Below are positions 36,670 to 46,623 of a DNA stretch of 64,000 nucleotides, in pieces. The position numbers and the translations under genes were made by a program. Under the pieces are notes generated by a model. The model was not told the DNA's origin, did no database searches, and saw only the letters and a program-made list of their open reading frames with translations. Every line of letters begins with the position of its first letter. Within the stretch, counting starts at the first letter, position 1. The stretch lies in assembly GCF_017833415.1 (NCBI RefSeq), contig NZ_JAFICC010000006.1:224926-288925 (forward strand). Reading direction: 5' to 3'. Origin of the DNA: Flavobacterium sp. 1355. Lineage in GTDB: Bacteria; Bacteroidota; Bacteroidia; Flavobacteriales; Flavobacteriaceae.

Positions 36670-37719
36670 ATGAAATTATCACACTTCAATTTCAATTTAC
36701 CGAAAGAACTTTTAGCTGAGTTTCCAGCAGAAAATAGAGATGAATCTCGTTTAATGGTAATTGACCGTCAAAAACAAACTATCGAACATAAAATGTTTAA
36801 AGACGTTATCAACTATTTTGATGACGGTGACGTTCTAATTCTAAATAATACAAAAGTTTTCCCTGCACGTTTGTATGGAAATAAAGAAAAAACAGGAGCA
36901 AGAATTGAAGTTTTCTTATTAAGGGAATTAAATTCTGAGCAGCGTCTTTGGGACGTTTTGGTAGATCCCGCCAGAAAAATTCGTATTGGGAACAAACTTT
37001 ATTTTGGAGACGACGATTCTTTAGTAGCTGAGGTAATTGACAATACAACTTCTCGTGGCAGAACTTTACGTTTCTTATACGATGGTTCTTATGAAGAATT
37101 CAGAAACAAATTAACGGAGCTTGGAGAAACTCCAATCCCAAAATATATCAATAGAGAGGTTACTGCTGAAGATGCAGAAAGATACCAGACTATTTATGCA
37201 AAAGAAGAAGGAGCTGTAGCAGCACCAACTGCAGGTTTGCACTTCTCAAAACATCTTTTGAAAAAATTAGAAATCAAAGGGGTAAATTTTGCTGAGGTTA
37301 CTTTACATGTTGGTTTAGGAACTTTCAATCCGGTTGAGGTTGAAGATTTGTCTAAACACAAAATGGACTCTGAAGAATTGATTATCAAACAAGAAGCTTG
37401 TGATATTGTAAATGCTGCAAAAGTAAACAAAAAACGCATTTGCGCTGTTGGAACCACTTCAATGCGTGCAATCGAAAGTTCAGTTTCTTCTCAGAATACG
37501 CTGAATCCTTATGAAGGCTGGACAAATAAATTTATTTTCCCTCCTCATGATTTTAGTATTGCAAACTGTATGATTACAAACTTCCACACACCAAAATCAA
37601 CTTTATTAATGATGATTTCTGCTTTCTGTGGTCATGATTTAATGAAAAGAGCATACGATGAAGCAATCAAAGAAGAATATAAATTCTATTCTTACGGAGA
37701 TGCAATGTTAATTATCTAA
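36670..37719 (+). CDS. queA: S-adenosylmethionine:tRNA ribosyltransferase-isomerase
   Basis: 349 residues with the family motifs [35 protein letters not shown] (about 53-67), [10 protein letters not shown] (about 185) and [10 protein letters not shown] (about 217). It transfers the ribosyl part of SAM to 7-aminomethyl-7-deazaguanine in tRNA, the second last step of queuosine synthesis; queE for an early step is at 59244. Single-gene unit with promoter and terminator. Confidence 0.96.
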   Translation: MKLSHFNFNLPKELLAEFPAENRDESRLMVIDRQKQTIEHKMFKDVINYFDDGDVLILNNTKVFPARLYGNKEKTGARIEVFLLRELNSEQRLWDVLVDPARKIRIGNKLYFGDDDSLVAEVIDNTTSRGRTLRFLYDGSYEEFRNKLTELGETPIPKYINREVTAEDAERYQTIYAKEEGAVAAPTAGLHFSKHLLKKLEIKGVNFAEVTLHVGLGTFNPVEVEDLSKHKMDSEELIIKQEACDIVNAAKVNKKRICAVGTTSMRAIESSVSSQNTLNPYEGWTNKFIFPPHDFSIANCMITNFHTPKSTLLMMISAFCGHDLMKRAYDEAIKEEYKFYSYGDAMLII

Positions 37720-37752
37720 TTATTTACAAAAGGTAAATTGATTCATATAAAG

Positions 37753-37781
37753 AAACCTGTCAGTAATGGCAGGTTTTTTTT
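37753..37781 (+). terminator. Terminator after queA
   Basis: AAACCTG and CAGGTTT plus two more pairs close a small loop, followed by T5-7. Confidence 0.8.
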
Positions 37782-37895
37782 GTTTTGGGTTTTTCTAAAA
37801 CTTGAAACTTGAAACCTGAAACAAGAAAATGCTAATTGTTAAATTTAACCGTTATATTTCAAAAGGTGTTATTTTAGCAGACAAAACAAAATAAA

Positions 37896-39173
37896 ATGAC
37901 TTTTCAAAATACGCGCGAATTTGCGAAACAACTTGATTCACAAGATTCTTTAAATCATTATCAGGATCAATTTATTTTCCCGAAAGTAAATGATAAACGG
38001 GTTATTTATTTCACAGGAAATTCTTTAGGATTACAGCCAAAACGTACCAAAGCATATATAGATGAAATAATGAATGACTGGGCAGAACTTGCTGTAGAAG
38101 GTCATTTTTATGCACAAAAACCATGGTGGGATTATCAGGAAAGATTTGCCGAACCTTTGAGCAAAATTGTTGGAGCTTTACCATCAGAAGTTACTGTAAT
38201 GAATACTTTGACAGTAAATCTTCATTTGCTTATGGTTTCATTTTACAGGCCAACAGCAAAACGCTTTAAAATTATTTGCGAAGAAAAAGCTTTTCCTTCC
38301 GATCAGTATATGTTTCAAAGCCAGGTTCATTTTCATGGATTTAAGCCAGAAGACGCAATTGTTGAGATTAAACGCCGCGAAGGCGAACACAATATTCGGC
38401 TTGAAGATGTGCTGGCTAAAATTGAAGAAATTGGTGATCAACTTGCTTTGGTCTTAATCGGCGGAGTGAATTATTATACCGGACAGGTTTTTGATATCAA
38501 AACGATAACCGCAGCCGGACAAAAAGCCGGAGCAAAAGTAGGTTGGGATTTAGCACATGCTGCAGGAAATATCAAATTAGAACTTCATAACTGGAATGTA
38601 GATTTTGCTGCATGGTGCAGTTATAAATATATGAATTCGGGACCAGGAAATGCTTCCGGATGTTTTGTCCACGAAAGACATCATAACGATCCTGACTTAC
38701 CACGATTTGCTGGATGGTGGGGACATAATAAGGAACGTCGCTTTAAAATGGAGCCAAATTTTGATCCCGTTCATGGAGCAGGAGGGTGGCAAATCAGTAA
38801 TTTGCCTGTACTTTCTTTAGCACCGTATCTGGCTTCTGTAGAAATGTTTGCTGAAGTTGGAATGGATGCCCTAATCGCCAAAAGAGACCACATTACAGCC
38901 TATTTAGAATTTATTCTTCACGAAATTGACAATGAAGTTGACAGTACTTTTGAAATAATTACACCTTCAGATCCAAAAGAAAGGGCTTCTCAGTTATCTG
39001 TCTTTTTGCATGGAGAGGGAAGAAGCTTATTCGAATATTTAATGAAAAACGGAGTTATCACTGACTGGCGTGAACCCAATGTTATTCGTTTAGCTCCTGT
39101 TCCTTTATACTGCTCTTATGAAGATATGTATGATTTTGGACAGATTCTAAAAAAAGGAATTTTAGGAAAGTAA
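37896..39173 (+). CDS. kynU: Kynureninase
   Basis: 425 residues of PLP fold type I: YFTGNSLGLQPK (about 39-50), the GWDLAHAAGN motif (about 217), PLP-lysine in WCSYKYMNSGPGNASG (about 245-260) and GWWGHNKERRFKM. It cleaves 3-hydroxykynurenine or kynurenine to give hydroxyanthranilate or anthranilate plus alanine, in tryptophan breakdown to NAD. Its pathway partner kmo lies at 50045. Confidence 0.95.
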   Translation: MTFQNTREFAKQLDSQDSLNHYQDQFIFPKVNDKRVIYFTGNSLGLQPKRTKAYIDEIMNDWAELAVEGHFYAQKPWWDYQERFAEPLSKIVGALPSEVTVMNTLTVNLHLLMVSFYRPTAKRFKIICEEKAFPSDQYMFQSQVHFHGFKPEDAIVEIKRREGEHNIRLEDVLAKIEEIGDQLALVLIGGVNYYTGQVFDIKTITAAGQKAGAKVGWDLAHAAGNIKLELHNWNVDFAAWCSYKYMNSGPGNASGCFVHERHHNDPDLPRFAGWWGHNKERRFKMEPNFDPVHGAGGWQISNLPVLSLAPYLASVEMFAEVGMDALIAKRDHITAYLEFILHEIDNEVDSTFEIITPSDPKERASQLSVFLHGEGRSLFEYLMKNGVITDWREPNVIRLAPVPLYCSYEDMYDFGQILKKGILGK

Positions 39174-39309
39174 TTGCTACGTCCAGGTTTTAATAAATTA
39201 ATTTGTGAGTCATTATTTTAATTCTGTAACCTTTTACAAAAATGTTGTAATAACTTATAAGTCTCTTATTACTTAATTTGTAGTGTACAATTTTTTAAAA
39301 GCTACAATC

Positions 39310-39759
39310 ATGAAAGCCTTATATATATTTATCGCAGCCTTGTCTATCATTTCTTGCCAGAATCAAAATAAAGAAGAATTAAATAAAGCAAAACAAGCTA
39401 GTATTGATTCAATGAAAGTTGAAATTAATAAGCAAAGAATTATTGATTCAATGAAAGTTGAAATGGCAGCTTTAGAAGAGCAAAAAGCAGCTCAACAAAA
39501 AGCAGCGGAACAAGCAGCTCAGCAAAAAGTGGTAGTAGTACATCAAAATGACGGTACTGCGACTGCAGCACCAGCCAAGAAAAAAGGATGGAGTGCTACA
39601 GCAAAAGGTGCTGTAATTGGAGCCGGTGTAGGAGCAGCGACAGGTGCTATTATCAGTAAGAAAAAAGGTGAAGGTGCTATTATTGGTGGTCTTGCAGGAG
39701 CAGCTTTAGGTACTGGAACAGGTGCTGTTATTGACGAAAACAATAAGAAAAAAGAATAA
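39310..39759 (+). CDS. Lipoprotein with glycine-zipper domain
   Basis: 149 residues from the ATG at 39310; an in-frame GTG at 39283 would add nine residues and spoil the signal sequence. Lipobox ALSIISC puts the lipidated Cys at 17. A Lys/Gln/Ala-rich coiled-coil linker (about 22-85) precedes a glycine-zipper (GAVIGAGVGAATGAIISKKK and GAIIGGLAGAALGTGTGAV), which inserts into membranes or oligomerises. Role probably structural at the envelope; details unknown. Direct repeat IIDSMKVE/SIDSMKVE in the coil. Confidence 0.8.
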   Translation: MKALYIFIAALSIISCQNQNKEELNKAKQASIDSMKVEINKQRIIDSMKVEMAALEEQKAAQQKAAEQAAQQKVVVVHQNDGTATAAPAKKKGWSATAKGAVIGAGVGAATGAIISKKKGEGAIIGGLAGAALGTGTGAVIDENNKKKE

Positions 39760-39781
39760 ACATAAAATATTTTGAATTAGT

Positions 39782-39815
39782 AAACCCCAGAAACACATGT
39801 TCCCGGGGTTTTAGT
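39782..39815. terminator. Bidirectional terminator
   Basis: AAACCCC (39782-39788) with GGGGTTT (39805-39811) and an internal AACA/TGTT pairing. It lies between the convergent lipoprotein and 601-residue protein genes. Confidence 0.7.
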
Positions 39816-39817
39816 TT

Positions 39818-41623
39818 TTAGCAATTTTCCGGAATTTTAATCGCTGTTAATTCCGATTTATAGAAATTGAATTGTTCTTTAATTTTGTGGAGATCAGTTT
39901 TAAAATAGAATGTTGATTCTAACAAATTCTGATAATATTCAATGCCTTCAAAAAGATTGGATTTAAATGTATTCCATTTTTTTAGCTGATTTGAAGTCAC
40001 TTCTCCCGAAATACTTTCAATTTCATTTCTAAAATAATCCACGTACATTTTTAATTCTTTAACCAAAACATTTGGCCGGTCGAAATCACAAAGAACAGAT
40101 TTTTTTCCATAAATATGCTGTATCATTTCCTTTAGTGAAACTTCCTGGTCAAAATAGGCCATATTTGGTCCCGGACATATTACCACGCCCTGCGCCTGAC
40201 CTTTTATCTTAATATTATTTTCGAGATATGAAGCGTTAGCAAGACCAACACAAAGACAGGATTTTTCGGTAATCTGTGTTTTTACTTTTTCATAATAAGA
40301 GACTGAAATGGTATCTTTTGAATTTTCTAACTCCTGTAGTTTTATATCCTGGTACTTTTTTGAAGCCGTACAGATTCCTGTTTTGTCATACTCTTTGCTT
40401 AAAGCCAAAAAACGTTTAGGGCAGGAACTCCCCGCTTTATTATCCTGAATTCGTTTTTGCTTGAGGATTTCATTTGATGTGCCTTTCAAAGAATTAAAAG
40501 GAACTCCTAATGGAGAGATATTACTTAAGTATAGATCTTCTTCTTTGGCCTTCATCAATAAATTTCTTGTTTCCTGATCTACACAAGTAGCTTCGGGAAC
40601 CAATAAAAAAGGAGATCCCCAACCCACAGAATCTACTTGATAGGTCTCTAATAAAAATTCATGTTCCTCCGCAGTTCCAATTCCGCCCTGAACGGTAATT
40701 TTTGTAGCCAGCGGCTGTTCGGGAAAAGGCATATTTTTTAGCTGTAGCGCCTTAATCATCAATTCGTGTGATGATTGTGCTAATTCTTGTTTTTTTTGCC
40801 TGAATTCTTCTAAAATCGTCCCCAAAAGCAATCCTTCTGTTGCAAATGCATGTCCGCCGCAGTTTAATCCGGATTCAATTCGGTATTCAGAAACCCAAAG
40901 TCCCTTTTTAGCTAGGAAATTACCCTGAATCATAGCAGATCGAAAATCGCTTACTTTAAGAATAATTTTCTTTTTAAGCTTATTATTCATGTCGGGATAA
41001 AAATCTTTAAAATTTTCAAAATAACTATAAAGTCTGGGATTCATTCCGGCAGAAAGAACAACAGAAGAAGTAAGGTTGCTATGAGCAAATCCTCTTAAGG
41101 CAGCATGTGCATCATTAAACTCAATTGGAAGCTGTTCGTTTTTTTTGAAATTATCCTTGTCTAATTTCGTCATAATATTTACATCAATTTCACCGGGGAA
41201 AAGGTGTGACTCGATATAATGCTGAATATTTTCTTTAAAAGAAATTCCGTCATCCAGTAAGTTTTGAAAACCTTTTTTAATGTCTGAAGAATTGGGCAGC
41301 ATCGACATAAAGTTCTCCAAAGCGGTTTTACTTTCTGTTAATTCAGTTTTAAAACTTTCAAATTTTTGCTTTACGATTTTGTCAACCAGGTTTAGATATG
41401 AAGTAATTCTTTCGGCGCGATAATCGTGAAATTTCTGACTTATTTCTTCGTATGGAATATTGAATTTAGTGCTGTAAAAATTACGCATCTTTTCGATTAA
41501 ATCATCATCTGCAATTGATACAACAGACGAAATTCCGTATTGTGCCACTCGTATCGGGCTATCTATCGTATAGGCAAGACCCATTACAGGAATATGAAAA
41601 GTGTGTAAAGGATTTTTTGTCAT
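39818..41623 (-). CDS. Cys-rich 601-residue protein of unknown function
   Basis: No confident family. The start PVMGLAYTIDSPIRVAQYGI and the central KITVQGGIGTAEEHEFLLE followed by VDSVGWGSPFLLVPEA resemble the beta-alpha barrel phosphate-binding segments of FMN enzymes of the nitronate monooxygenase/IMPDH kind, so a flavin-type TIM barrel is possible. Cys residues occur in conserved-looking contexts NCGGHAFATEG (about 255), EATC, SSCPKRF, GICTASK, KSCLCVG and VICPGPN, suggestive of a metal or Fe-S site. An internal helical region (about 50-140) looks coiled-coil. Cytoplasmic, no signal peptide. Confidence 0.8.
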   Translation of the reverse strand: MTKNPLHTFHIPVMGLAYTIDSPIRVAQYGISSVVSIADDDLIEKMRNFYSTKFNIPYEEISQKFHDYRAERITSYLNLVDKIVKQKFESFKTELTESKTALENFMSMLPNSSDIKKGFQNLLDDGISFKENIQHYIESHLFPGEIDVNIMTKLDKDNFKKNEQLPIEFNDAHAALRGFAHSNLTSSVVLSAGMNPRLYSYFENFKDFYPDMNNKLKKKIILKVSDFRSAMIQGNFLAKKGLWVSEYRIESGLNCGGHAFATEGLLLGTILEEFRQKKQELAQSSHELMIKALQLKNMPFPEQPLATKITVQGGIGTAEEHEFLLETYQVDSVGWGSPFLLVPEATCVDQETRNLLMKAKEEDLYLSNISPLGVPFNSLKGTSNEILKQKRIQDNKAGSSCPKRFLALSKEYDKTGICTASKKYQDIKLQELENSKDTISVSYYEKVKTQITEKSCLCVGLANASYLENNIKIKGQAQGVVICPGPNMAYFDQEVSLKEMIQHIYGKKSVLCDFDRPNVLVKELKMYVDYFRNEIESISGEVTSNQLKKWNTFKSNLFEGIEYYQNLLESTFYFKTDLHKIKEQFNFYKSELTAIKIPENC

Positions 41624-41706
41624 GTGTTTTCAGATTAAAATAAAAACAAATGAAAAGAAAAATATTTTTTCAAAACCTGATAATTGTCAGGTTAGAAAGA
41701 TTGTTT

Positions 41707-41774
41707 GCCACGAATTACACTAATTTTCACGAATTAAAAATTTTATGATACTAAAAATTAGTGTAATTCGTGGC
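41707..41774. repeat. Perfect 21-bp inverted repeat, CACGAATTACACTAATT type
   Basis: Positions 41707-41727 (GCCACGAATTACACTAATTT and one more T) and 41754-41774 are exact reverse complements over 26 nt. Related sequence occurs at 9470-9605 and about 36333. It separates the AsmA-like and 601-residue genes on the minus strand and could act as terminator or processing site. Confidence 0.88.
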
Positions 41775-41788
41775 GAAAGTAAATAACC

Positions 41789-43345
41789 CTAAATCAAAAT
41801 CTTCTTCAAAGACTCTGCAATGCTTCGCCATAAAAAGTTATAAAACGACTTTTCCTTAATTCTTTCTAATTCAACATCTGCATTTTTTGGTTTTTCGTCA
41901 GAATCATTTTTGACCAGTAAATTAACAATCGCAGATTTCAGTTTGGCTTCTTTTTCCGGTTTTTTCTTTTTAAACAATTTCACCTTCAAATCATCATATT
42001 CCAGTGAGGCATTTCCTTTAGAAACATCGTCATTACCATAAAAGTTAAAATGGTATTTTTTGAAAGTTCCCGAAAAAGTGGTGTTCATATAAGGCTTTGA
42101 AAATCTTTCCATCGCCGCGACGTTAAAATTCGAAATAACTCCTTCAATATGAAAACTGTCCTTAAGATCCAGAATATTAAAATTCCAATTTACATCGAGA
42201 CGGGAATCTTTCATAAACAGGCAGTTGATTTTAATCTTCACATCCGCTGTTTTTTTTAGCCCAAAGCCGCTTTTCAGATTTAAGGCACGCAGATTAAAGT
42301 GGTCAAAATTTAAAACACCCGGACCTTTCGTAAAATTAATTTCTTCTTCATAAACCAATTTTGATTTTTTTATTTGTAAAGTGTCGACCTGCAACGGAAA
42401 TTTAATTTTACGTAACAAAGCATTGTAAAGATGTTTTTTGCTCAGATCATCTTTTGGTATTTTATTTCTGTAAATATTGGCATCAACGTGATTCATAACA
42501 ATCGAATTTGCCTTAAAGAAAAAACGATCATTTTTAAAACCCCAGTCCATTTTATTGATTTCGGCAGAATCTAATTTTATAGTATAGATGTCCTTTTCTT
42601 TTTCAAGTTTTTGTACAAAAACTTTTCTTGAATATTCTGGAAGAAATGAAAAATTATTGATTTTTAAATAATTATTTTCAGTAGCGATTTTTCCAATATT
42701 AAAATGGTAAAACTGACTTGGTTTATAATAAATGCTATCGCAAACTAAGGTATATTTTTCATATTGAAGCGGAATTTTTTCTTTTAGAGTGGTATCTGTA
42801 ATCAGGATTCCTTCAAGTTTTAGGATAATTTTTTTGACATTCAGTATCGGTTTGTTTGTATCTAATGAAACTACATCAACAGCACCGTCGTTTATGTAAA
42901 TATTTCGAACAGCAATTATTTTTCGAAAAGGGTCTACTATTTCACTTTTAATGCTTTTGCTGTTGTTCAGTAATTTTTCACCTTTCTTGTATAAAATTAC
43001 CCGGGGTTTGTTTATGATAATACTTTCGGCCTGAATGATATCGCGAAATGCCAGATCCCAGATATTAAAATGTTTAATTGTGACTGATTCTATTTTTGTA
43101 AACAACCCGTTTTTACTGTCTTTAGGTTCATTTTTTGGATGAACAAGCAAAGTTGTTGCGTAGATATTTTGAGAAATAAGTGACACTTCAATTTTCTCGT
43201 AATTAATATTGTAGGCAGTTTTATTTTTCTCGTGTATGATTATTGGCAATTGTTTTTTTATCCAATAATTGAGACCGATATTGATTAAAATTACAAAAAC
43301 AAATAGAGAAATTATTCCTATAGCTATTTTTTTATAGATAGACAT
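41789..43345 (-). CDS. AsmA-like / DUF748-type membrane-anchored protein
   Basis: 518 residues: one N-terminal membrane helix (about 7-28) followed by a long beta-rich periplasmic part with repeated short strands (LYKKGEKLLNN, NVAAMERFSKPYMNTTFSG). The FSKPY...TTFSGTF segment is like the AsmA/DUF748 proteins, which form bridge-like structures between membranes and may carry lipids. The match is by general pattern only, so the family assignment is moderate. Acts in the envelope. Confidence 0.78.
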   Translation of the reverse strand: MSIYKKIAIGIISLFVFVILINIGLNYWIKKQLPIIIHEKNKTAYNINYEKIEVSLISQNIYATTLLVHPKNEPKDSKNGLFTKIESVTIKHFNIWDLAFRDIIQAESIIINKPRVILYKKGEKLLNNSKSIKSEIVDPFRKIIAVRNIYINDGAVDVVSLDTNKPILNVKKIILKLEGILITDTTLKEKIPLQYEKYTLVCDSIYYKPSQFYHFNIGKIATENNYLKINNFSFLPEYSRKVFVQKLEKEKDIYTIKLDSAEINKMDWGFKNDRFFFKANSIVMNHVDANIYRNKIPKDDLSKKHLYNALLRKIKFPLQVDTLQIKKSKLVYEEEINFTKGPGVLNFDHFNLRALNLKSGFGLKKTADVKIKINCLFMKDSRLDVNWNFNILDLKDSFHIEGVISNFNVAAMERFSKPYMNTTFSGTFKKYHFNFYGNDDVSKGNASLEYDDLKVKLFKKKKPEKEAKLKSAIVNLLVKNDSDEKPKNADVELERIKEKSFYNFLWRSIAESLKKILI

Positions 43346-43447
43346 TTATGGTATTGGTTTTAAATACATAAATTTAGGCTTTTAAAAAGAATATGTTTTT
43401 ACATGATTCTGTTATGAAATTACATTATTTATGATTCAATTTTAAAT

Positions 43448-45835
43448 ATGAAAAAAATTAAAAAAATCCTTTTGGTTTTAGTGGTGTTAATTGTAGTTCT
43501 GGGAATTGCTCTGTGCGGCTATATCTTTCATCTAAAACCCAAATATGACGGAGAGTTAGAGCTGAAAAATCTACAGAAAGAAACAACAGTCTATTTTGAT
43601 GATTTTGGAGTTCCTCATATTTATGCCGAATCAGAAAAAGATGCCATGACAGCTTTAGGTTATGTACATGCACAGGAAAGATTATGGCAAATGGAATTAT
43701 TGCGACGCATCGCACCAGGAAGATTGTCTGAAATTTTCGGATCGGTTGCGCTCAAAAATGATAAATTTTTCTCTGGAATTGGCATCGAAGAAGCTTCGGC
43801 AAAAGCCATTTCTAAATTAGATAAAAGCAGTCAGAGTTATCAGTTGACAATGGCATATCTGGACGGAATTAACCAGTATTTGGAAGAAGGTACAACACCA
43901 CTTGAATTTACGTTGGTTGGTGTGAAAAAAGAAAAATTTACCATAAAGGATGTTTATAATATTTTTGGATATATGTCTTTCAGTTTTGCAATGGCTCAAA
44001 AAACAGATCCTTTATTAACAGACATTCGCAATAAATACGGGGCTGAATATTTAAAGGATTTAGGAATTGAAGGGAAGTTTAATACAACACAGCTTAAAAG
44101 CGCAAAGGAAAACCTGAAAGAATACACTACAATTTCAAAATCGGTTGCAGCATTACTGGAGCAATCACCGATTCCACCATTTGTAGGAAGTAACAGTTGG
44201 GTTGTCGGGCCAAATAAAACAAAAACAGGAAAAGTAATTTTTGCCAATGATCCGCATATTGGTTTTTCACAGCCCGGAACCTGGTATGAGGCACATCTTG
44301 TCACGCCCCAATATGAATTGTATGGTTGTTATCTTGCCGGAACTCCATTTCCGTTATTGGCCCACAATCGCGATTATGCATATGGATTAACCATGTTTGA
44401 AAATGATGATATCGATTTTTATCAGGAAAAGAATAAAGCAGGGGATCCAAACCAATATTATACTCCGACCGGTTTTAGTACTTATGAAATAAGAAAGAAA
44501 ACCATTAAAGTAAAAGACACATCTGATGTTGTACTGACACTGAAATCCAGCCGTCATGGACCAATTATGAATGATTTACTCGAAAGATTAGATCGTAAAA
44601 ACCCAATTGCAATGTCGTGGATTTATACCCAACAGCCCATTCAGATTCTGGATGCCGTTTACGGGCTTTCGCATGCTAAAAGCAAAGACGATTTTAGAAA
44701 TGCCGTAAAATTGGTTGCAGCTCCCGGATTGAATGTAATGTATGGAGATGCAAAAGGCAATGTAGCATGGTGGGCAACAGGAAAACTTTATAAACACAAT
44801 AAAGGTGTTAGTTCTTTTTTTATTCTGGATGGCGCCAGCGGTAAAGATGATATAACAGAGTATCTGGATTTTTCTAAAAATCCATCGGCTGAAAATCCAG
44901 AATGGGGCTATGTTTATTCTGCCAATAACCAGCCGGAAGCTATTGATGGTTATTTATATCCGGGATACTATTTGCCTGAAGATCGTGCGAAAAGGATTTC
45001 TGCGCTATTAGAACCAAAATCAGATTGGGATAAAGAAGAAATCAGCAAGATGATTTATGACAATACGTCTCCGGTTGTCACAGGAACAGTAGAAAGTTTA
45101 ATTTCTAATGTGAATAATAATTCGCTTTCTGACGAAGAAAAAAAGGCAATTTCAGTTTTAAAATCATGGAAAGGAACTCATAATATAGAAGACGTTGCAC
45201 CAACAATATACAGCAAATGGATTTATTTGTATCTGAAAAATACGTTTGAAGATGAAATGGGTGAAGATAATTTTAATTTATTTCTGGGTACACATTTAGG
45301 AAAACAAATTATTGCCAGACAAGTCTCTAATGAAAATTCTGTTTGGTGGGATAATATCAAAACGAAAAATGTAAAGGAAACCAGAACAGAAATTATCTCA
45401 AAATCATTTCATCAGGCAATTACAGAACTTCAAAAACAATTAGGAAATTCGATAATGGAATGGAATTGGGGGAAAGTTCACACTGTAGAGCACGAACATC
45501 CGTTGGGAAAAGTAGCAGCTCTGAGAAAATTATTTGATGTTGGACCTTTTGCAGCCCCAGGCTCAAATGAGGTAATTAATAACCAGTTCTTTGGTTATAA
45601 TGATGATGGGAGATATTATGTAAAAGGAGGACCGTCAACAAGAAGAATCGTAGATTTTTCGGATATCGAAAACAGTTGGAGCATTCTCCCAACCGGACAA
45701 TCCGGAAATCAGTTTAGTAAACATTACAATGATCAGGCAGAAATGTATAACGCCGGAAAATTCAGAAAAATGAAACTGAACAAAGAAGAAATCATAAAGA
45801 CATCAACAAAACTGGTTTTTAAACCAAAGAAATAA
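43448..45835 (+). CDS. Penicillin acylase-family (Ntn-hydrolase) protein
   Basis: 795 residues: N-terminal signal or anchor (about 5-26), alpha-chain region with DDFGVPHIYAESEKDAMTAL (about 51-70), and the autocatalytic cleavage point before the nucleophile Ser in VGSNSWVVGP (near 248). FANDPHIGFSQPGTWYEAHL, HNRDYAYGLTM and the late ANNQPE (near 495) are typical of the family. These enzymes cleave amide bonds of acyl compounds, often quorum-signal or antibiotic amides; the real substrate is unknown. Confidence 0.92.
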   Translation: MKKIKKILLVLVVLIVVLGIALCGYIFHLKPKYDGELELKNLQKETTVYFDDFGVPHIYAESEKDAMTALGYVHAQERLWQMELLRRIAPGRLSEIFGSVALKNDKFFSGIGIEEASAKAISKLDKSSQSYQLTMAYLDGINQYLEEGTTPLEFTLVGVKKEKFTIKDVYNIFGYMSFSFAMAQKTDPLLTDIRNKYGAEYLKDLGIEGKFNTTQLKSAKENLKEYTTISKSVAALLEQSPIPPFVGSNSWVVGPNKTKTGKVIFANDPHIGFSQPGTWYEAHLVTPQYELYGCYLAGTPFPLLAHNRDYAYGLTMFENDDIDFYQEKNKAGDPNQYYTPTGFSTYEIRKKTIKVKDTSDVVLTLKSSRHGPIMNDLLERLDRKNPIAMSWIYTQQPIQILDAVYGLSHAKSKDDFRNAVKLVAAPGLNVMYGDAKGNVAWWATGKLYKHNKGVSSFFILDGASGKDDITEYLDFSKNPSAENPEWGYVYSANNQPEAIDGYLYPGYYLPEDRAKRISALLEPKSDWDKEEISKMIYDNTSPVVTGTVESLISNVNNNSLSDEEKKAISVLKSWKGTHNIEDVAPTIYSKWIYLYLKNTFEDEMGEDNFNLFLGTHLGKQIIARQVSNENSVWWDNIKTKNVKETRTEIISKSFHQAITELQKQLGNSIMEWNWGKVHTVEHEHPLGKVAALRKLFDVGPFAAPGSNEVINNQFFGYNDDGRYYVKGGPSTRRIVDFSDIENSWSILPTGQSGNQFSKHYNDQAEMYNAGKFRKMKLNKEEIIKTSTKLVFKPKK

Positions 45836-45904
45836 GTGCAGGTTCAGGTTTTCAATTTTCAGAGTTAAACCTTTGATCCTTTGTTCCTCTGTAACTCTGA
45901 ACCT

Positions 45905-45949
45905 AAAAAAAAAGGGAATAAAGTTCTAAAACTTTATTCCCTTTTTTTT
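45905..45949. terminator. Strong bidirectional terminator
   Basis: AAAAAGGGAATAAAGTT pairs with AACTTTATTCCCTTTTT-type sequence through a 4-5 nt loop, with a run of A before and T after. Between the convergent acylase and small exported protein genes. Confidence 0.88.
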
Positions 45950-46400
45950 ACTTGATATTTAAATATTTCCCCATAACCACATCCCTGGCATAAATGTCCA
46001 GATTGTTAAGAAGGACTTTGTTTGTTGTCATCGCATTTGTACTTTGATATGCACTATCTTTCTCGTAAGCTTTTAATAAAGTCTCTAATTCTACCTCATT
46101 ATAAAAAGCAAACATATTATAAACAGCGTCTCTAAAATTTTTAAAATTGATGGTTTCTGTAATTTGCATGGTTTTTTGATCATTCCAATTCTCCTTAGAA
46201 GCCGTTTCATTTACTTTACTTAAGCAATAATCAACAAAATAAGTTTTATAATTAGTAGCTTCAATAATTTTGTTGACTATAATAGTATTTTGTTGGGAAG
46301 GCATTGGTGCTTTTGCGGCAGAAGTTTGTGAAGTACAAACAGAAGGAATAAACATAGATAATACTAAAACTAAAAAGGCATACTTTTTTAAATTCTTCAT
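45948..46400 (-). CDS. Small exported protein of unknown function
   Basis: 150 residues with a signal peptide (MKNLKKYAFLVLVLSMFIPS, cleavage near residue 25 at CTSQ; the Cys is not in a good lipobox). The mature part is mostly helical (KIIEATNYKTYFVDYCLSK and ELETLLKAYEKD). No family recognised. It has its own upstream gap with no neighbour in the same direction close by. Confidence 0.7.
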   Translation of the reverse strand: MKNLKKYAFLVLVLSMFIPSVCTSQTSAAKAPMPSQQNTIIVNKIIEATNYKTYFVDYCLSKVNETASKENWNDQKTMQITETINFKNFRDAVYNMFAFYNEVELETLLKAYEKDSAYQSTNAMTTNKVLLNNLDIYARDVVMGKYLNIK

Positions 46401-46537
46401 AGGTTTTCAAAATTGCTCACAACTTTTACCTGACGTAAATAGAGTTGATTTGGGATTATAAAAAATGTTTTTGGGCACGGCTAAAATAGTATTTTTTTGC
46501 TTTAATTTTTAGGATAAAAATAATTTTCAAACAAAAA

Positions 46538-46577
46538 AACTCTGAGAATACACTTTTGAATTTGTATTGTCAGAGTT
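46538..46577 (-). terminator. Terminator of the DUF6157 gene (repeat-type)
   Basis: AACTCTGA-g-AATACA pairs with TGTATT-g-TCAGAGTT across a 10-nt loop; on the minus strand it ends in a run of seven T. It shares its core with the hairpin at 47096-47137 (see finding). Confidence 0.75.
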
Positions 46578-46623
46578 CGTAAGATATCGATTACTGTTTA
46601 TGTAAAATTTATCTGTATTTGCA

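Noticed and set aside
37194..37457. Open frame on the minus strand inside queA
   Set aside because: Antisense shadow of a conserved enzyme; no supporting promoter or family.
39283..39309. GTG start upstream of the glycine-zipper lipoprotein
   Set aside because: It would place nine polar residues before the lipoprotein signal; the ATG at 39310 gives a normal signal and lipobox.
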